A stretch of 64,000 nucleotides of DNA from Streptomyces ardesiacus. Lineage in GTDB: Bacteria; Actinomycetota; Actinomycetes; Streptomycetales; Streptomycetaceae. Location: contig NZ_BEWC01000008.1 in NCBI RefSeq assembly GCF_003112575.1, positions 62,001-126,000 on the forward strand, given 5' to 3'. The notes under the pieces were generated by a model. It saw only the letters and a program-made list of their open reading frames with translations. It did no database searches and was not told the DNA's origin. Below are positions 8,775-16,546 of the stretch, in pieces; position 1 is the first letter of the stretch, and each line of letters opens with the position of its first letter. Position numbers and translations under genes: made by a program.

Positions 8775-10100
8775 TCACTCCCGGCCGGCCCGCTCCCCGT
8801 GCGGCAGTCGCGCCATGGACCGGGCCGCGGGGTCCAGGCGGGCCGTGACGACCAGGGTCCCCTCCTCGATCTGGTAGTCGAGGGGGAGGCCCAGGCCGCG
8901 CATCGCGGCGACCATGCCGGTGTTGGACGCCTGCGTGACCGCGTACACGCTCTCGCAGCCGGTCTCCGCCGCCATCGCGACGAGCCGCGCGAGGAGTTCC
9001 CCGCCGATGCCGCGGCGCTGCCACGCGTCCTCGACGAGCAGCGCGACCTCCGTCTCGTCCCCGTCCCACAGCAGGTGTCCGAGCCCTACGATCCGCCCCG
9101 AGGCGGTCTGCACGGCCAGGGTGCGGCCGAAGCGCGGGCCGAGCAGGTGGTTGAGGTACCGGTCGGCGTCCTTGACCGGGCCGTGGTAGCGCATCCCCAG
9201 GGTCCGCGCCGAGCACCGCTCGTGCATCGCCTTCGCGGCCGGGACGTCACGGGTGTCGGCCCGGCGCACGGTGATGTCGCTGCCCTCGGACAGCGTCAGC
9301 ACGTCGCGGCCGCGCGGGATCCGCGGACCGAGCCGGGCGTCCAGCTCGACCAGTGCCCGGGCCCGCGCGAACTCGGCCGGAGTGAAGGGCAGATGGGGTC
9401 GTTCCACGCTGATCACCCCGCCCCCGGGGGCGCGCAGCCGCAGCACGGTGTCCTCGAGCACGCCCTCCGGCGGCACGGTCCCGCCGGCTTCGGTCCCCGG
9501 GGCGGCGGGCAGCGACCGGATGGTGCACCGGCCCAGCAACTGCCGCAGCACCAAAGGCAGTTCGGCCGCGTCCAGGGCCGTACGGGCGGCCAGGCCCAGC
9601 ACCCGGGTCGGCGCGTCCACCAGGTCGTGCGCGTCCGCCCGCTCGGTCCAGGTCCGCGTACCGCCCGCCGTCGCCACCACCTCGGCCAGCCCGGCCCCGC
9701 TCAGCGCACCCGGCGCGCGGAGCAGGAACTCGTCCACGGTGCCCTCGGCCAGCGGGTGCGTCTGCAGGCTCAGGATGTCGACGCGCCGCTCGGCGAGGGC
9801 CGCGCACAGCACGGCCAGCGACCCCGGTGCGTCCCGGACCGTCGTCCGCAGCCGCCACAACGCGCTGTCGCCGCCCTCGTGTCCGGCCCGCCCGGGCCCG
9901 GCCGGCCGCACGGCGGACGGCGGCCGGGCGCCGGTATCGTCCCGCGGCGGCGCGTGCCCGTGGCGTCGTGACCGGCGGGCCCTCAGGCCCGCCGTGGCGA
10001 TCAGCGCCGCCACCGAGGCCAGCACCATGGCGGGTACGGCGTTGCCGTGTCCGGCGAGGCTCGCCACGGCGTCCGTCACGTCAGACATGTCTCGACTCAT
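8775..10100 (-). CDS. ACT domain-GNAT acetyltransferase fusion protein
   Basis: A 441-residue protein counted from the ATG at 10100 (an alternative ATG is at 10088). The first 45 residues include a short hydrophobic helix (AVPAMVLASVAALIATAGL) followed by Arg-rich residues, suggesting a membrane anchor. An ACT-like domain follows (TTVRDAPGSLAVLCAALAER), then a linker and a C-terminal GNAT domain with VALLVEDAWQRRGIGGELLA as the acetyl-CoA loop. ACT domains bind amino acids, so a ligand-controlled acetyltransferase is likely; the substrate is unknown. Longer in-frame starts (to 10292) would add a low-complexity Pro/Arg tail and are rejected. Confidence 0.75.
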   Translation of the reverse strand: MSRDMSDVTDAVASLAGHGNAVPAMVLASVAALIATAGLRARRSRRHGHAPPRDDTGARPPSAVRPAGPGRAGHEGGDSALWRLRTTVRDAPGSLAVLCAALAERRVDILSLQTHPLAEGTVDEFLLRAPGALSGAGLAEVVATAGGTRTWTERADAHDLVDAPTRVLGLAARTALDAAELPLVLRQLLGRCTIRSLPAAPGTEAGGTVPPEGVLEDTVLRLRAPGGGVISVERPHLPFTPAEFARARALVELDARLGPRIPRGRDVLTLSEGSDITVRRADTRDVPAAKAMHERCSARTLGMRYHGPVKDADRYLNHLLGPRFGRTLAVQTASGRIVGLGHLLWDGDETEVALLVEDAWQRRGIGGELLARLVAMAAETGCESVYAVTQASNTGMVAAMRGLGLPLDYQIEEGTLVVTARLDPAARSMARLPHGERAGRE

Positions 10101-10309
10101 GCACCCACTGTGCGCGAGCGGTGTTGCGTGATCGCGAACGCACTGTGACCGATGGGTAAAGAGCGATACCGGGGCATTCGGGAGGAGTCGGCCCGGGCCG
10201 GGGGGAGTGGGCGCGAGCCGACACGCCGCCGGAGCGCTGCCGGGGCCCCGGTCCCGCGCCGCGCACCGGGGGATGACGCCGGCGCGCGGCATGCCGACAG
10301 GCTACGGGA

Positions 10310-11896
10310 CTACTGGCCGACCCGGCCCGGCCGCAGCACCTTCGTGAACAGCACCGTGCCGTCCTGCTCGCGCAGCCGCACCGTCATGTCGGCGCTGTCG
10401 CCGTCGATGTCGACCTCGCCGAAGAACTGGTAACCGCCCGCGGGCGACACGTTCGAGGCGGTCGGCGCCTTCACGAAGACCCGTTCCGGGCCGAAGGTGG
10501 CGTCCAGCTCGCTGGCAGGGAAGGCGCCCGCGTTGAGCGGCCCGGACACGAACTCCCAGAACGGCTCGAAGTCGTTGAACGCGGCCCGCGAGGGCTGGTA
10601 GTGCTGGGCCGAGGTGTGGTGCACGTCGGCCGTCAGCCACACCGTGCCCGTGATCCGCCGGTGCTTGACGAAGCGCAGCAGCTCCGCGATCTGCAGTTCG
10701 CGCCCCAGCGGCGCACCGGGATCGCCCTGCGCCACGGCCTCGATGTTCGGCTCGCCCTCGGTGGCGTCCGGCACGACCAGACCGATGGGCATGTCCGCCG
10801 CGATCACCTTCCACACCGCACGCGAACGGGCCAGCTCCCGCTTGAGCCACTCCAACTGCTCGCGGCCCAGGATGCCCTGCGGGTCCACGCGCTGGCCGCC
10901 GGGGGAGTTGGCGTTGCGGTAGGTCCGCATGTCCAGCACGAACACGTCGAGCAGCGGGCCCTGGCGCAGCACCCGGTGCACCCGTCCCTCGCGCGCGCCG
11001 GGACGCAGCGTGGAGACCGGGACGTACTCGCTGAACGCGCGCCGGGCCCGGGCGGCCAGGACGTCCACGCTCTTCTCGGTGTACCGGTCGTCCGTCTCCG
11101 CGATCACCTGGCCCGGGTACCAGTTGTTGCGGACCTCGTGGTCGTCCCACTGGACGACGGACGGGACCCGGGCGTTGAAGCGGCGCAGGTTCTCGTCGAG
11201 CAGGTTGTAACGGAAGTTGCCCCGGAACTCGGCGAGGGTCTCGGCGACCTTGGACTTCTCCTCGGTCGTGATGTTCCGCCAGGTGCCGCCGTCGGGCAGC
11301 GCGGCCGTCTCCGGGATGGGGCCGTCGGCGTAGATGTTGTCGCCGCTGCACAGGAAGAAGTCGGGGTCCAGGGCGCCCATGGCGTCGTAGATGCGGTAGC
11401 CGCCGAGGTCGGGGTTGATGCCCCAGCCCTGGCCCGCGAGGTCGCCGGACCACACGAAGCGCACGCCGTCGCGCCGGCGCACCGGCGCGGTGCGGAAGGT
11501 GCCGGTGACCGGCTCCCCGGTACGGCGCGGGTCGTCGGGGTCGGCCAGGAGCACGCGGTAGTGGATCTGCTCGCCCGGCGGCAGGCCGCGCAGCCGCGTG
11601 GTGCCGGTGAAGTCGGTGCCGCGGCCGAGCAGCGGACCGTGCCACCGGTGCGGCCGGCGGAACGACTCGGTCGCGGACGTCTCGACGATCATCCGGGCCG
11701 GCCGGTCGGACCGCACCCACACCAGACCGGAGTGGGAGGTCACGTCTCCCGTCTGCACGCCCCAGCCCGCCCCCGGCCGCCCCGAACGGGCGAACGCGGG
11801 CGCCGCACCCAGGGCGGTGGGCAGGGTCAGGGCCGCCGACGCGGCGAGCGAACCGCGCAGCACGCTGCGACGGCCGGGCAACGGACGGTGGGACAT
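10310..11896 (-). CDS. phoD: PhoD-type alkaline phosphatase, Tat-exported
   Basis: A 528-residue secreted phosphatase/phosphodiesterase of the PhoD family. The N-terminus is a twin-arginine signal (GRRSVLRGSLAASAALTLP) ending near APAFA. The PhoD N-domain (GVQTGDVTSHSGLVWVRSDR) is followed by the metallophosphatase core with WSGDLAGQGWG, FFLCSGDNIYADG, VQWDDHEVRNNW and a late DVHH in WLTADVHHTS. These Asp/Asn/His residues bind Fe/Ca in characterised PhoD enzymes. Members are usually induced by phosphate starvation through PhoP; I cannot point to a clear PHO box here. A Streptomyces paralogue may exist elsewhere, so the symbol reflects family rather than proven orthology. Confidence 0.9.
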   Translation of the reverse strand: MSHRPLPGRRSVLRGSLAASAALTLPTALGAAPAFARSGRPGAGWGVQTGDVTSHSGLVWVRSDRPARMIVETSATESFRRPHRWHGPLLGRGTDFTGTTRLRGLPPGEQIHYRVLLADPDDPRRTGEPVTGTFRTAPVRRRDGVRFVWSGDLAGQGWGINPDLGGYRIYDAMGALDPDFFLCSGDNIYADGPIPETAALPDGGTWRNITTEEKSKVAETLAEFRGNFRYNLLDENLRRFNARVPSVVQWDDHEVRNNWYPGQVIAETDDRYTEKSVDVLAARARRAFSEYVPVSTLRPGAREGRVHRVLRQGPLLDVFVLDMRTYRNANSPGGQRVDPQGILGREQLEWLKRELARSRAVWKVIAADMPIGLVVPDATEGEPNIEAVAQGDPGAPLGRELQIAELLRFVKHRRITGTVWLTADVHHTSAQHYQPSRAAFNDFEPFWEFVSGPLNAGAFPASELDATFGPERVFVKAPTASNVSPAGGYQFFGEVDIDGDSADMTVRLREQDGTVLFTKVLRPGRVGQ

Positions 11897-12052
11897 GGAC
11901 GCGCCTCCAGGAACGGGGTCCGGCCGGTGCTCCGGCCGGGTGCGCAGCCAGACCTACTGGCACGGTGCGGCGTCCACGGAAACGGCGGGTGAACAGACCA
12001 GGCCCCCCACCACCCGGACACCCCGCCGTTCGCGCGCCCGGCGCGGGGCCGC

Positions 12053-13456
12053 TCACCCGGCCGCCGCCATCCTCGCTACACCCGCCCGGATCCGTCCTGG
12101 CGTCAGGTGCGCGTAGCCCAGTACCAGCCGCACCTCCCCGCCCGCCGCCGGCCCGGCCACCGTCCCCTCGTGCCCGTACGCCGCCAGGGGGCGCACCGCC
12201 ACGCCCGCCTGCGTCACCCGCGTCACGAAGCGCTCCTCGGGCCCGTACCGTTCGGGAAGCGTGGCGATGGCGTGCAGGCCGGCGGCGATGCCGGTGACCC
12301 GCGCGCCGGGGAAGTGCCCGGCCAGCGCCGAGACCAGGGCGTCGCGGCGCTCGCGGTAGGCGCGCTGGCAGACCCGGAGCTGCCGGTCGTAGTCGCCGCG
12401 CTCGACGAAGCGGGCGAAGAGCGCCTGGTCCAGGGCCGGGTGTCCCAGGTCGGTGGTGCGCTTGCGCTCGACGACGTCGTCCGCCAGCCAGTCCGGCACC
12501 AGCAGCCAGCCCAGCCGCAGCCCCGGGGCGAGGGACTTGCTGACCGAGCCCGTATAGGCGACGCGTTCGGGATCGAGCCCCTGGAGCGCGCCGACGGGAG
12601 CGCGGTCGTACCGGAAGTCGCCGTCGTAGTCGTCCTCCAGGACGAGCCCGTCCACGGACCGTGCCCAGGCGAGCAGTTCGGCACGGCGCCGCGCCGAGTA
12701 GGCGATCCCGGTGGGGAACTGGTGGGCCGGTGTCGTCACCGCCACGCGCACCCCCGAGGCGTGCAGCGGAGCCAGGGCGAGCCCCTCCCGGTCCAGGGGC
12801 AGCGGCACGGTGCCGATGCCCGCCGAGGCGTACAGCGCGCTGTGCTGGGGGCTGCCCGGGTCCTCGACGCCCGCGGTGCGCGTCCCGCGCGCGTGGAGCA
12901 CGCCGGCCAGCAGCGCGGTCGCCTGCGCCACCCCGGAGACCACCACGATCCGCTCGGGGTCCGCCACCACGCCCCGGCGCCGCGCGAGCAGCTCGGCCAG
13001 GGCCGTACGCAGCCGGGGCAGCCCCCGCGGGTCGGGATAGCCCAGCCCCTCGTGCGGCAGGTCCGCCAGCACGCTCCGCTGCGCCGCGGCCCACGCCGAG
13101 CGGGGGAAGAGGGACAGGTCGGGTGTCCCCGGCACGAAGTCCGCGTGGACGCCCGAGGAGCGCGGGGCGAGGTCCCGCGCGCGCGGACGTGCGGCCCGGA
13201 CCGCGTCACCCACCCAGGTGCCCGCGCCCCGCCCGCTGCGCAGGTACCCCTCGGCCGTCAACTGTTCGTACGCCTCCGTGACCAGCCCCCGCGACACGCC
13301 GAGGTCGGCCGCCAGGTCCCGGCTCGACGGCAGGCGGGTGCCCGCCGCGAGCCGGCCCGAGCGGACCGCGTCCCGCAGTGCCTCCCGCAGCGCGCGCCCA
13401 CGCGCCCGTGCCGGTGCCGATGCGGCGGGCAGCAGCAACTCCCACGCTGACGTCAT
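12053..13456 (-). CDS. MocR/PdxR-type regulator (GntR HTH fused to aminotransferase domain)
   Basis: A 467-residue MocR-family regulator. The N-terminal GntR winged helix covers about residues 15-90 (LPSSRDLAADLGVSRGLVTE, AYEQLTAEGYLRSGRGAGT). It is joined to a fold-type I aminotransferase-like domain with the PLP lysine in YTGSVSKSLAPGLRLGW and the Asp in LVLEDDYDGDFRYDR. These proteins sense PLP or amino compounds through the second domain. The ATG at 13456 is chosen because the conserved sequence (MTSAWELLLP) starts there. It is divergent from the putative biosynthetic operon at 13606, which contains an aminotransferase, so it is the best candidate for its pathway regulator (inference). 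Confidence 0.88.
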   Translation of the reverse strand: MTSAWELLLPAASAPARARGRALREALRDAVRSGRLAAGTRLPSSRDLAADLGVSRGLVTEAYEQLTAEGYLRSGRGAGTWVGDAVRAARPRARDLAPRSSGVHADFVPGTPDLSLFPRSAWAAAQRSVLADLPHEGLGYPDPRGLPRLRTALAELLARRRGVVADPERIVVVSGVAQATALLAGVLHARGTRTAGVEDPGSPQHSALYASAGIGTVPLPLDREGLALAPLHASGVRVAVTTPAHQFPTGIAYSARRRAELLAWARSVDGLVLEDDYDGDFRYDRAPVGALQGLDPERVAYTGSVSKSLAPGLRLGWLLVPDWLADDVVERKRTTDLGHPALDQALFARFVERGDYDRQLRVCQRAYRERRDALVSALAGHFPGARVTGIAAGLHAIATLPERYGPEERFVTRVTQAGVAVRPLAAYGHEGTVAGPAAGGEVRLVLGYAHLTPGRIRAGVARMAAAG

Positions 13457-13498
13457 GAAAACGGCCCCCCGAGGTTCACACATCCCAATCGCCCCCAT

Positions 13499-13530
13499 TT
13501 TACGAGGGGTTGGACGCGCTGACGCGTAAA
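13499..13530. promoter_or_regulatory. Inverted repeat between MocR gene and operon, possible operator
   Basis: TTTACG (13499-13504) and CGTAAA (13525-13530) form inverted arms separated by 20 bases; inside lies a GACGCG-CT-GACGCG direct repeat. The site sits in the 149-base divergent spacer, 42 bases upstream of the MocR start and about 75 bases upstream of the operon's first gene. MocR regulators often bind repeats in such spacers. Promoter elements could not be assigned with certainty. Confidence 0.35.
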
Positions 13531-13605
13531 CCGGAGTGACAGACCACAGCGAGGGGGCAGGCTGATGTCGGGCCCCGGAATCGTACGCGCAATTCAGGAG
13601 CGCCC

Positions 13606-14130
13606 GTGGACGCCAAGAACCGTTTCGAGACGAAGGTCACCTTCGCTCTCTCCCGACTCGAATGGCTGGGCTTTCTCGCCGTATCACTCGTGCTCGCGGT
13701 CCAGCACCGTACGGAAATCCGCTGGGGCGTTTTCGTGCTGTTGTTCACCGTGATCGACGCCGTCGGATACATTCCCGGCGCGATCGCCTTCCGCCGCCGC
13801 CGGGGCCGCCCGGTTCCGCGTGGCTACTACGTGGCCTACAACACGATGCACAGCCTGGTCACCGCCGGTGTCCTGGCCGGGGCGTGGGCACTGTTCGTCC
13901 GGCCGGAATGGGCGCTGCTGGCCCTTCCGATCCACCTCATGGGCGACCGGGCACTCTTCGGGAACTCCCTGAAACCCTTCGGTGTCGCCTTCGAACCGGA
14001 AACAAGTCCGGCGTTCCGTTCGTTCGAGCAGGAATACGAACCGGAGCGGGACGCCCGGGGTTTCCATGCGCCGGGCAAGAGCGGTTCGGCGGCGCATTCC
14101 GTGGAGGGTACCGATGCCGTCCGTGCTTGA
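13606..14130 (+). CDS. Small polytopic membrane protein (DUF4260-like), first gene of putative azoxy/N-N cluster
   Basis: A 174-residue protein with about four hydrophobic segments: LEWLGFLAVSLVLAV, WGVFVLLFTVIDAVGYIPGA, HSLVTAGVLAGAWALFV and WALLALPIHLMGD. Conserved-looking polar residues (Asn-Thr-Met-His, Pro-Ile-His-Leu-Met-Gly-Asp-Arg) sit at membrane edges, and the DRALFGNSLKPFG stretch recalls DUF4260 membrane proteins. The GTG start at 13606 follows AGGAG with five bases between. The last 17 bases overlap the next gene, so the two are coupled. His and Asp in a membrane enzyme could bind metal; the membrane-bound hydrazine synthase of valanimycin biosynthesis is a precedent, but homology was not shown here. 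Confidence 0.72.
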   Translation: MDAKNRFETKVTFALSRLEWLGFLAVSLVLAVQHRTEIRWGVFVLLFTVIDAVGYIPGAIAFRRRRGRPVPRGYYVAYNTMHSLVTAGVLAGAWALFVRPEWALLALPIHLMGDRALFGNSLKPFGVAFEPETSPAFRSFEQEYEPERDARGFHAPGKSGSAAHSVEGTDAVRA

Positions 14131-15076
14131 CACGCTCGCCGCGCACAGCGACAACCCCAGTTCCTTTCTCGCCCTCAACAGCGGGAACTCCTACTTCCAG
14201 GACGACCGGTTCGACGGGGCCTGCGCCTACCGCACCTCCGGCCGCTACGTCCTGCAATTCGGCGGCCCCTTCACGGCCCCCGAGCACCGCGCGCCGCTGC
14301 TGGAGGCCTTCGCCGCCCACACCGGACGCCGCCTGGTCGCCGTCCAGTTGCAACGCGCGGACGCCGAGCTGTACGCGGCGCACGGGTTCACGGTCAACCA
14401 GATCGGCGCCTCGTACGCCGTCGACCTGAGCCGCTTCACGCTGCGCGGCTCGCGGTTCGTGCGCCTGCGGAACAAGATCTCGCGCGCCCGGCGGGCCGGC
14501 CTGGAGATCGACGAGGTACGGGAGGGCGACGACTGCGCCGAACTCGACCGCATCGACCAGCGCTGGCTGCGGGACAAGGGGCGGCACGTCAAGGAGCTGC
14601 GGTTCCTGGTCGGCCAGCGGACCGGCAGCCTGCAGCGGCACCGGCGCCTGTTCGTCGGCCGGATCGGCGGCGAGGTGGTCGGCTACGTCAACTACTCGCC
14701 CGTCTACGGCAGCCGGCCCGGCATGCTGCACGACCTCAGCCGCCGCCACCCGGACGCGCCGCCCGGCGTGATGGAGGCGCTCAACGCCACCGTCATGGAA
14801 CGGCTCACCGCCGACGGAGCGGGCTGGCTGCACTTCGGGTTCACCCCCTTCACCGGCCTCGACCCCAGCCACGAACTGCCGGGCGCCAGCAGCATGTTCA
14901 GCCGGTTCACCCGCCTGCTGGCCGAGCACGGGGACGCGGTCTACCCCGCGGCCTCCCAGCTCGAGTACAAGCAGAAGTGGGCCCCGCACGCCGTGCTCCC
15001 GGAGTACATCGCCTTCCGCGGCCGGCCCCGCCCCGGCGCCGTCTGGCAACTGCTGCGCGCCACCAACGCCGTGTGA
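14114..15076 (+). CDS. DUF2156 / MprF-C-like aminoacyl-tRNA-dependent transferase
   Basis: A 320-residue soluble protein resembling the C-terminal catalytic domain of phosphatidylglycerol lysyltransferases (DUF2156, tandem GNAT fold), without the N-terminal flippase of MprF. Supporting segments are RFVRLRNKISRARRAGLEI, IDQRWLRDKGRHVKELRFL, GRIGGEVVGYVNYSPVYG and LHFGFTPFTGLD, with a late YKQKWAP (the F..K..P-like end of the family). Such domains move an amino acid from aminoacyl-tRNA to an acceptor. Beside an N-hydroxylase/flavin reductase pair the acceptor may be an alkyl hydroxylamine, as for VlmA in valanimycin synthesis (inference). The ATG at 14114 follows GGAGGG; upstream in-frame starts lie within the preceding gene. 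Confidence 0.72.
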   Translation: MPSVLDTLAAHSDNPSSFLALNSGNSYFQDDRFDGACAYRTSGRYVLQFGGPFTAPEHRAPLLEAFAAHTGRRLVAVQLQRADAELYAAHGFTVNQIGASYAVDLSRFTLRGSRFVRLRNKISRARRAGLEIDEVREGDDCAELDRIDQRWLRDKGRHVKELRFLVGQRTGSLQRHRRLFVGRIGGEVVGYVNYSPVYGSRPGMLHDLSRRHPDAPPGVMEALNATVMERLTADGAGWLHFGFTPFTGLDPSHELPGASSMFSRFTRLLAEHGDAVYPAASQLEYKQKWAPHAVLPEYIAFRGRPRPGAVWQLLRATNAV

Positions 15077-15163
15077 GCACCGCCGCACCCGACCGGACCG
15101 CCCCGGGACGGCCCGTCCGCACCGCAGCCATGCCCCCCATCCATCCAGGAGGACCGCGCGCCC

Positions 15164-16297
15164 ATGAGATTCCTCGAACGTGAACGCACCACCCTGGCCA
15201 AGCTGCTGCCCGACCTGGACCCCGCCCTGCGCGAGATCCCCCTCATGGAACTGGAACGGCCCGGCAGCCCGGGCATCCGCCTCTTCCGGGACAGCGGCGG
15301 CCCCGGCCTCCTGGTGCCCGAGTCCCACCAGGGACGCGGCGCCACCGCGCTGGACGCGCTGCGGGTGCAGCGTGCCATCGGCAGCCGCTCGCCGTCCCTG
15401 GCCGTGGCCACCACCATGCACCACTTCTCCATGGCCACCCTGGTCGGTCTCGGCGGCCTCGGCGACGGCCTTGAGTGGATGCTGATCGAGGGCGTGGCGT
15501 CGAGCAACCGCGTCATCGCCTCCGGCTTCGCCGAGGGCCGCCCCGGCGCGGGCATCCTGGACCCGTCGATGAGCGCCGTCGTGACCGCCGACGGCATCCG
15601 GATCAACGGCGTCAAGCGGCCGTGCAGCCTGGCGCACTCGATGGACGTGCTCACCGCGGGCGTGGTCGTCCCGCGCGAGGACGGGCAGGGCGACGAACTC
15701 GCCGTCGCCCTCGTGCCCGCCGACAGCGAGGGCCTGAGCGTCAGCGGTTTCTGGTCCAGCACCTTCCTCGCGGGTGCCGAGAGCGAACAGGTCACGCTCA
15801 CCGACGTCCTCGTCCCGCCGGAACTGGTCCTGCGCACCGCGACCGCCTCCGGCGACCGCCTCGACGAGCTCCAGACCGCCGGCCTGGTCTGGTTCCAGGT
15901 GCTGATGACCGGCAGCTACCTCGGTGCCGCCTCCGCCCTGGTGGAGCGCGTGCTGCTGAACGAGCGGATCCCCGAGCACGAGCGGGTGCGTCTCTTCGTC
16001 GAGACCGAGACCGCCATGGCCACGGCCGAGAGCGTCGCCCGCCGGGTGGACGCCGGGGAACTGGACGAGTCGGCCCTCGCCCAGTCGCTGTGCGTGCGCT
16101 ACGGCGTCCAGGACGCCCTCGCCCGCATCGTCCCCCGCGCGGTCGAACTGCTCGGCGGGCTGAACTTCATGACCTCCGACGAGGTGGGCCACCTGGCCGC
16201 CTGCGCCAACGGGCTGTCCCTGCACCCGCCCTCGCGCTCCCGCATGACGGGCCCGCTGTCGGCGTACCTGGCCGACGGCCCGCTCGCCATCGCCTGA
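15164..16297 (+). CDS. Acyl-CoA dehydrogenase-fold flavoprotein, candidate amine N-hydroxylase (VlmH-like)
   Basis: A 377-residue protein of the acyl-CoA dehydrogenase superfamily. The N-terminal helical part holds GLLVPESHQGRGATALDALR, the middle domain has VVTADGIRINGVKRPCSLAH and EQVTLTDVLVPPELVL, and the C-terminus is helical. The usual dehydrogenase C-terminal motif (R..I..IYEGT.EI) is missing: the corresponding end reads ANGLSLHPPSRSRMTGPLSA. This fits flavin-dependent monooxygenases of the fold, such as isobutylamine N-hydroxylase VlmH, which need a flavin reductase; one is encoded at 19620. An ordinary acyl-CoA dehydrogenase cannot be fully excluded. The start at 15164 follows AGGAGG at 15147-15152. 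Confidence 0.75.
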   Translation: MRFLERERTTLAKLLPDLDPALREIPLMELERPGSPGIRLFRDSGGPGLLVPESHQGRGATALDALRVQRAIGSRSPSLAVATTMHHFSMATLVGLGGLGDGLEWMLIEGVASSNRVIASGFAEGRPGAGILDPSMSAVVTADGIRINGVKRPCSLAHSMDVLTAGVVVPREDGQGDELAVALVPADSEGLSVSGFWSSTFLAGAESEQVTLTDVLVPPELVLRTATASGDRLDELQTAGLVWFQVLMTGSYLGAASALVERVLLNERIPEHERVRLFVETETAMATAESVARRVDAGELDESALAQSLCVRYGVQDALARIVPRAVELLGGLNFMTSDEVGHLAACANGLSLHPPSRSRMTGPLSAYLADGPLAIA

Positions 16298-16436
16298 CCG
16301 TGCCGGGCACCGCGGCCGGTCCGGACCTCGCGCTCCGGCCGCGCCGCCCCGCCCGGCGGCGAGCCGGCGCCGCGAGCCGTCGCGGACCCCGCGGCCGCCG
16401 CCGTTCCACCCGAGCCCGGTCCGTTCGGTCATGCGA

Positions 16437-16473
16437 CCGATTCCCGTCCCGTTCCCGTTCCGTTCCCGTCCCA
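16437..16473. repeat. Short CGTTCC/CGTCCC tandem stretch upstream of reductase gene
   Basis: The 249-base spacer between the flavoprotein and reductase genes contains a run built from CGTTCC and CGTCCC hexamers, just after the small palindrome GGTCATGCGACC. It could be a slippage tract. No terminator-like hairpin was evident in this spacer, and the downstream gene has its own strong GAGGGGAG ribosome binding site. Confidence 0.45.
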
Positions 16474-16546
16474 CCCAGCCCGTGCCGGCCGACTCCCACC
16501 GTCCCCACGTTCCACGGCAGCCGAAACCCGTCGAGGGGAGCCCACC

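Noticed and set aside
16437..16473. CGTTCC/CGTCCC run considered as an operator or repeat element
   Set aside because: Units are short and irregular, without symmetry; listed only as a simple repeat.
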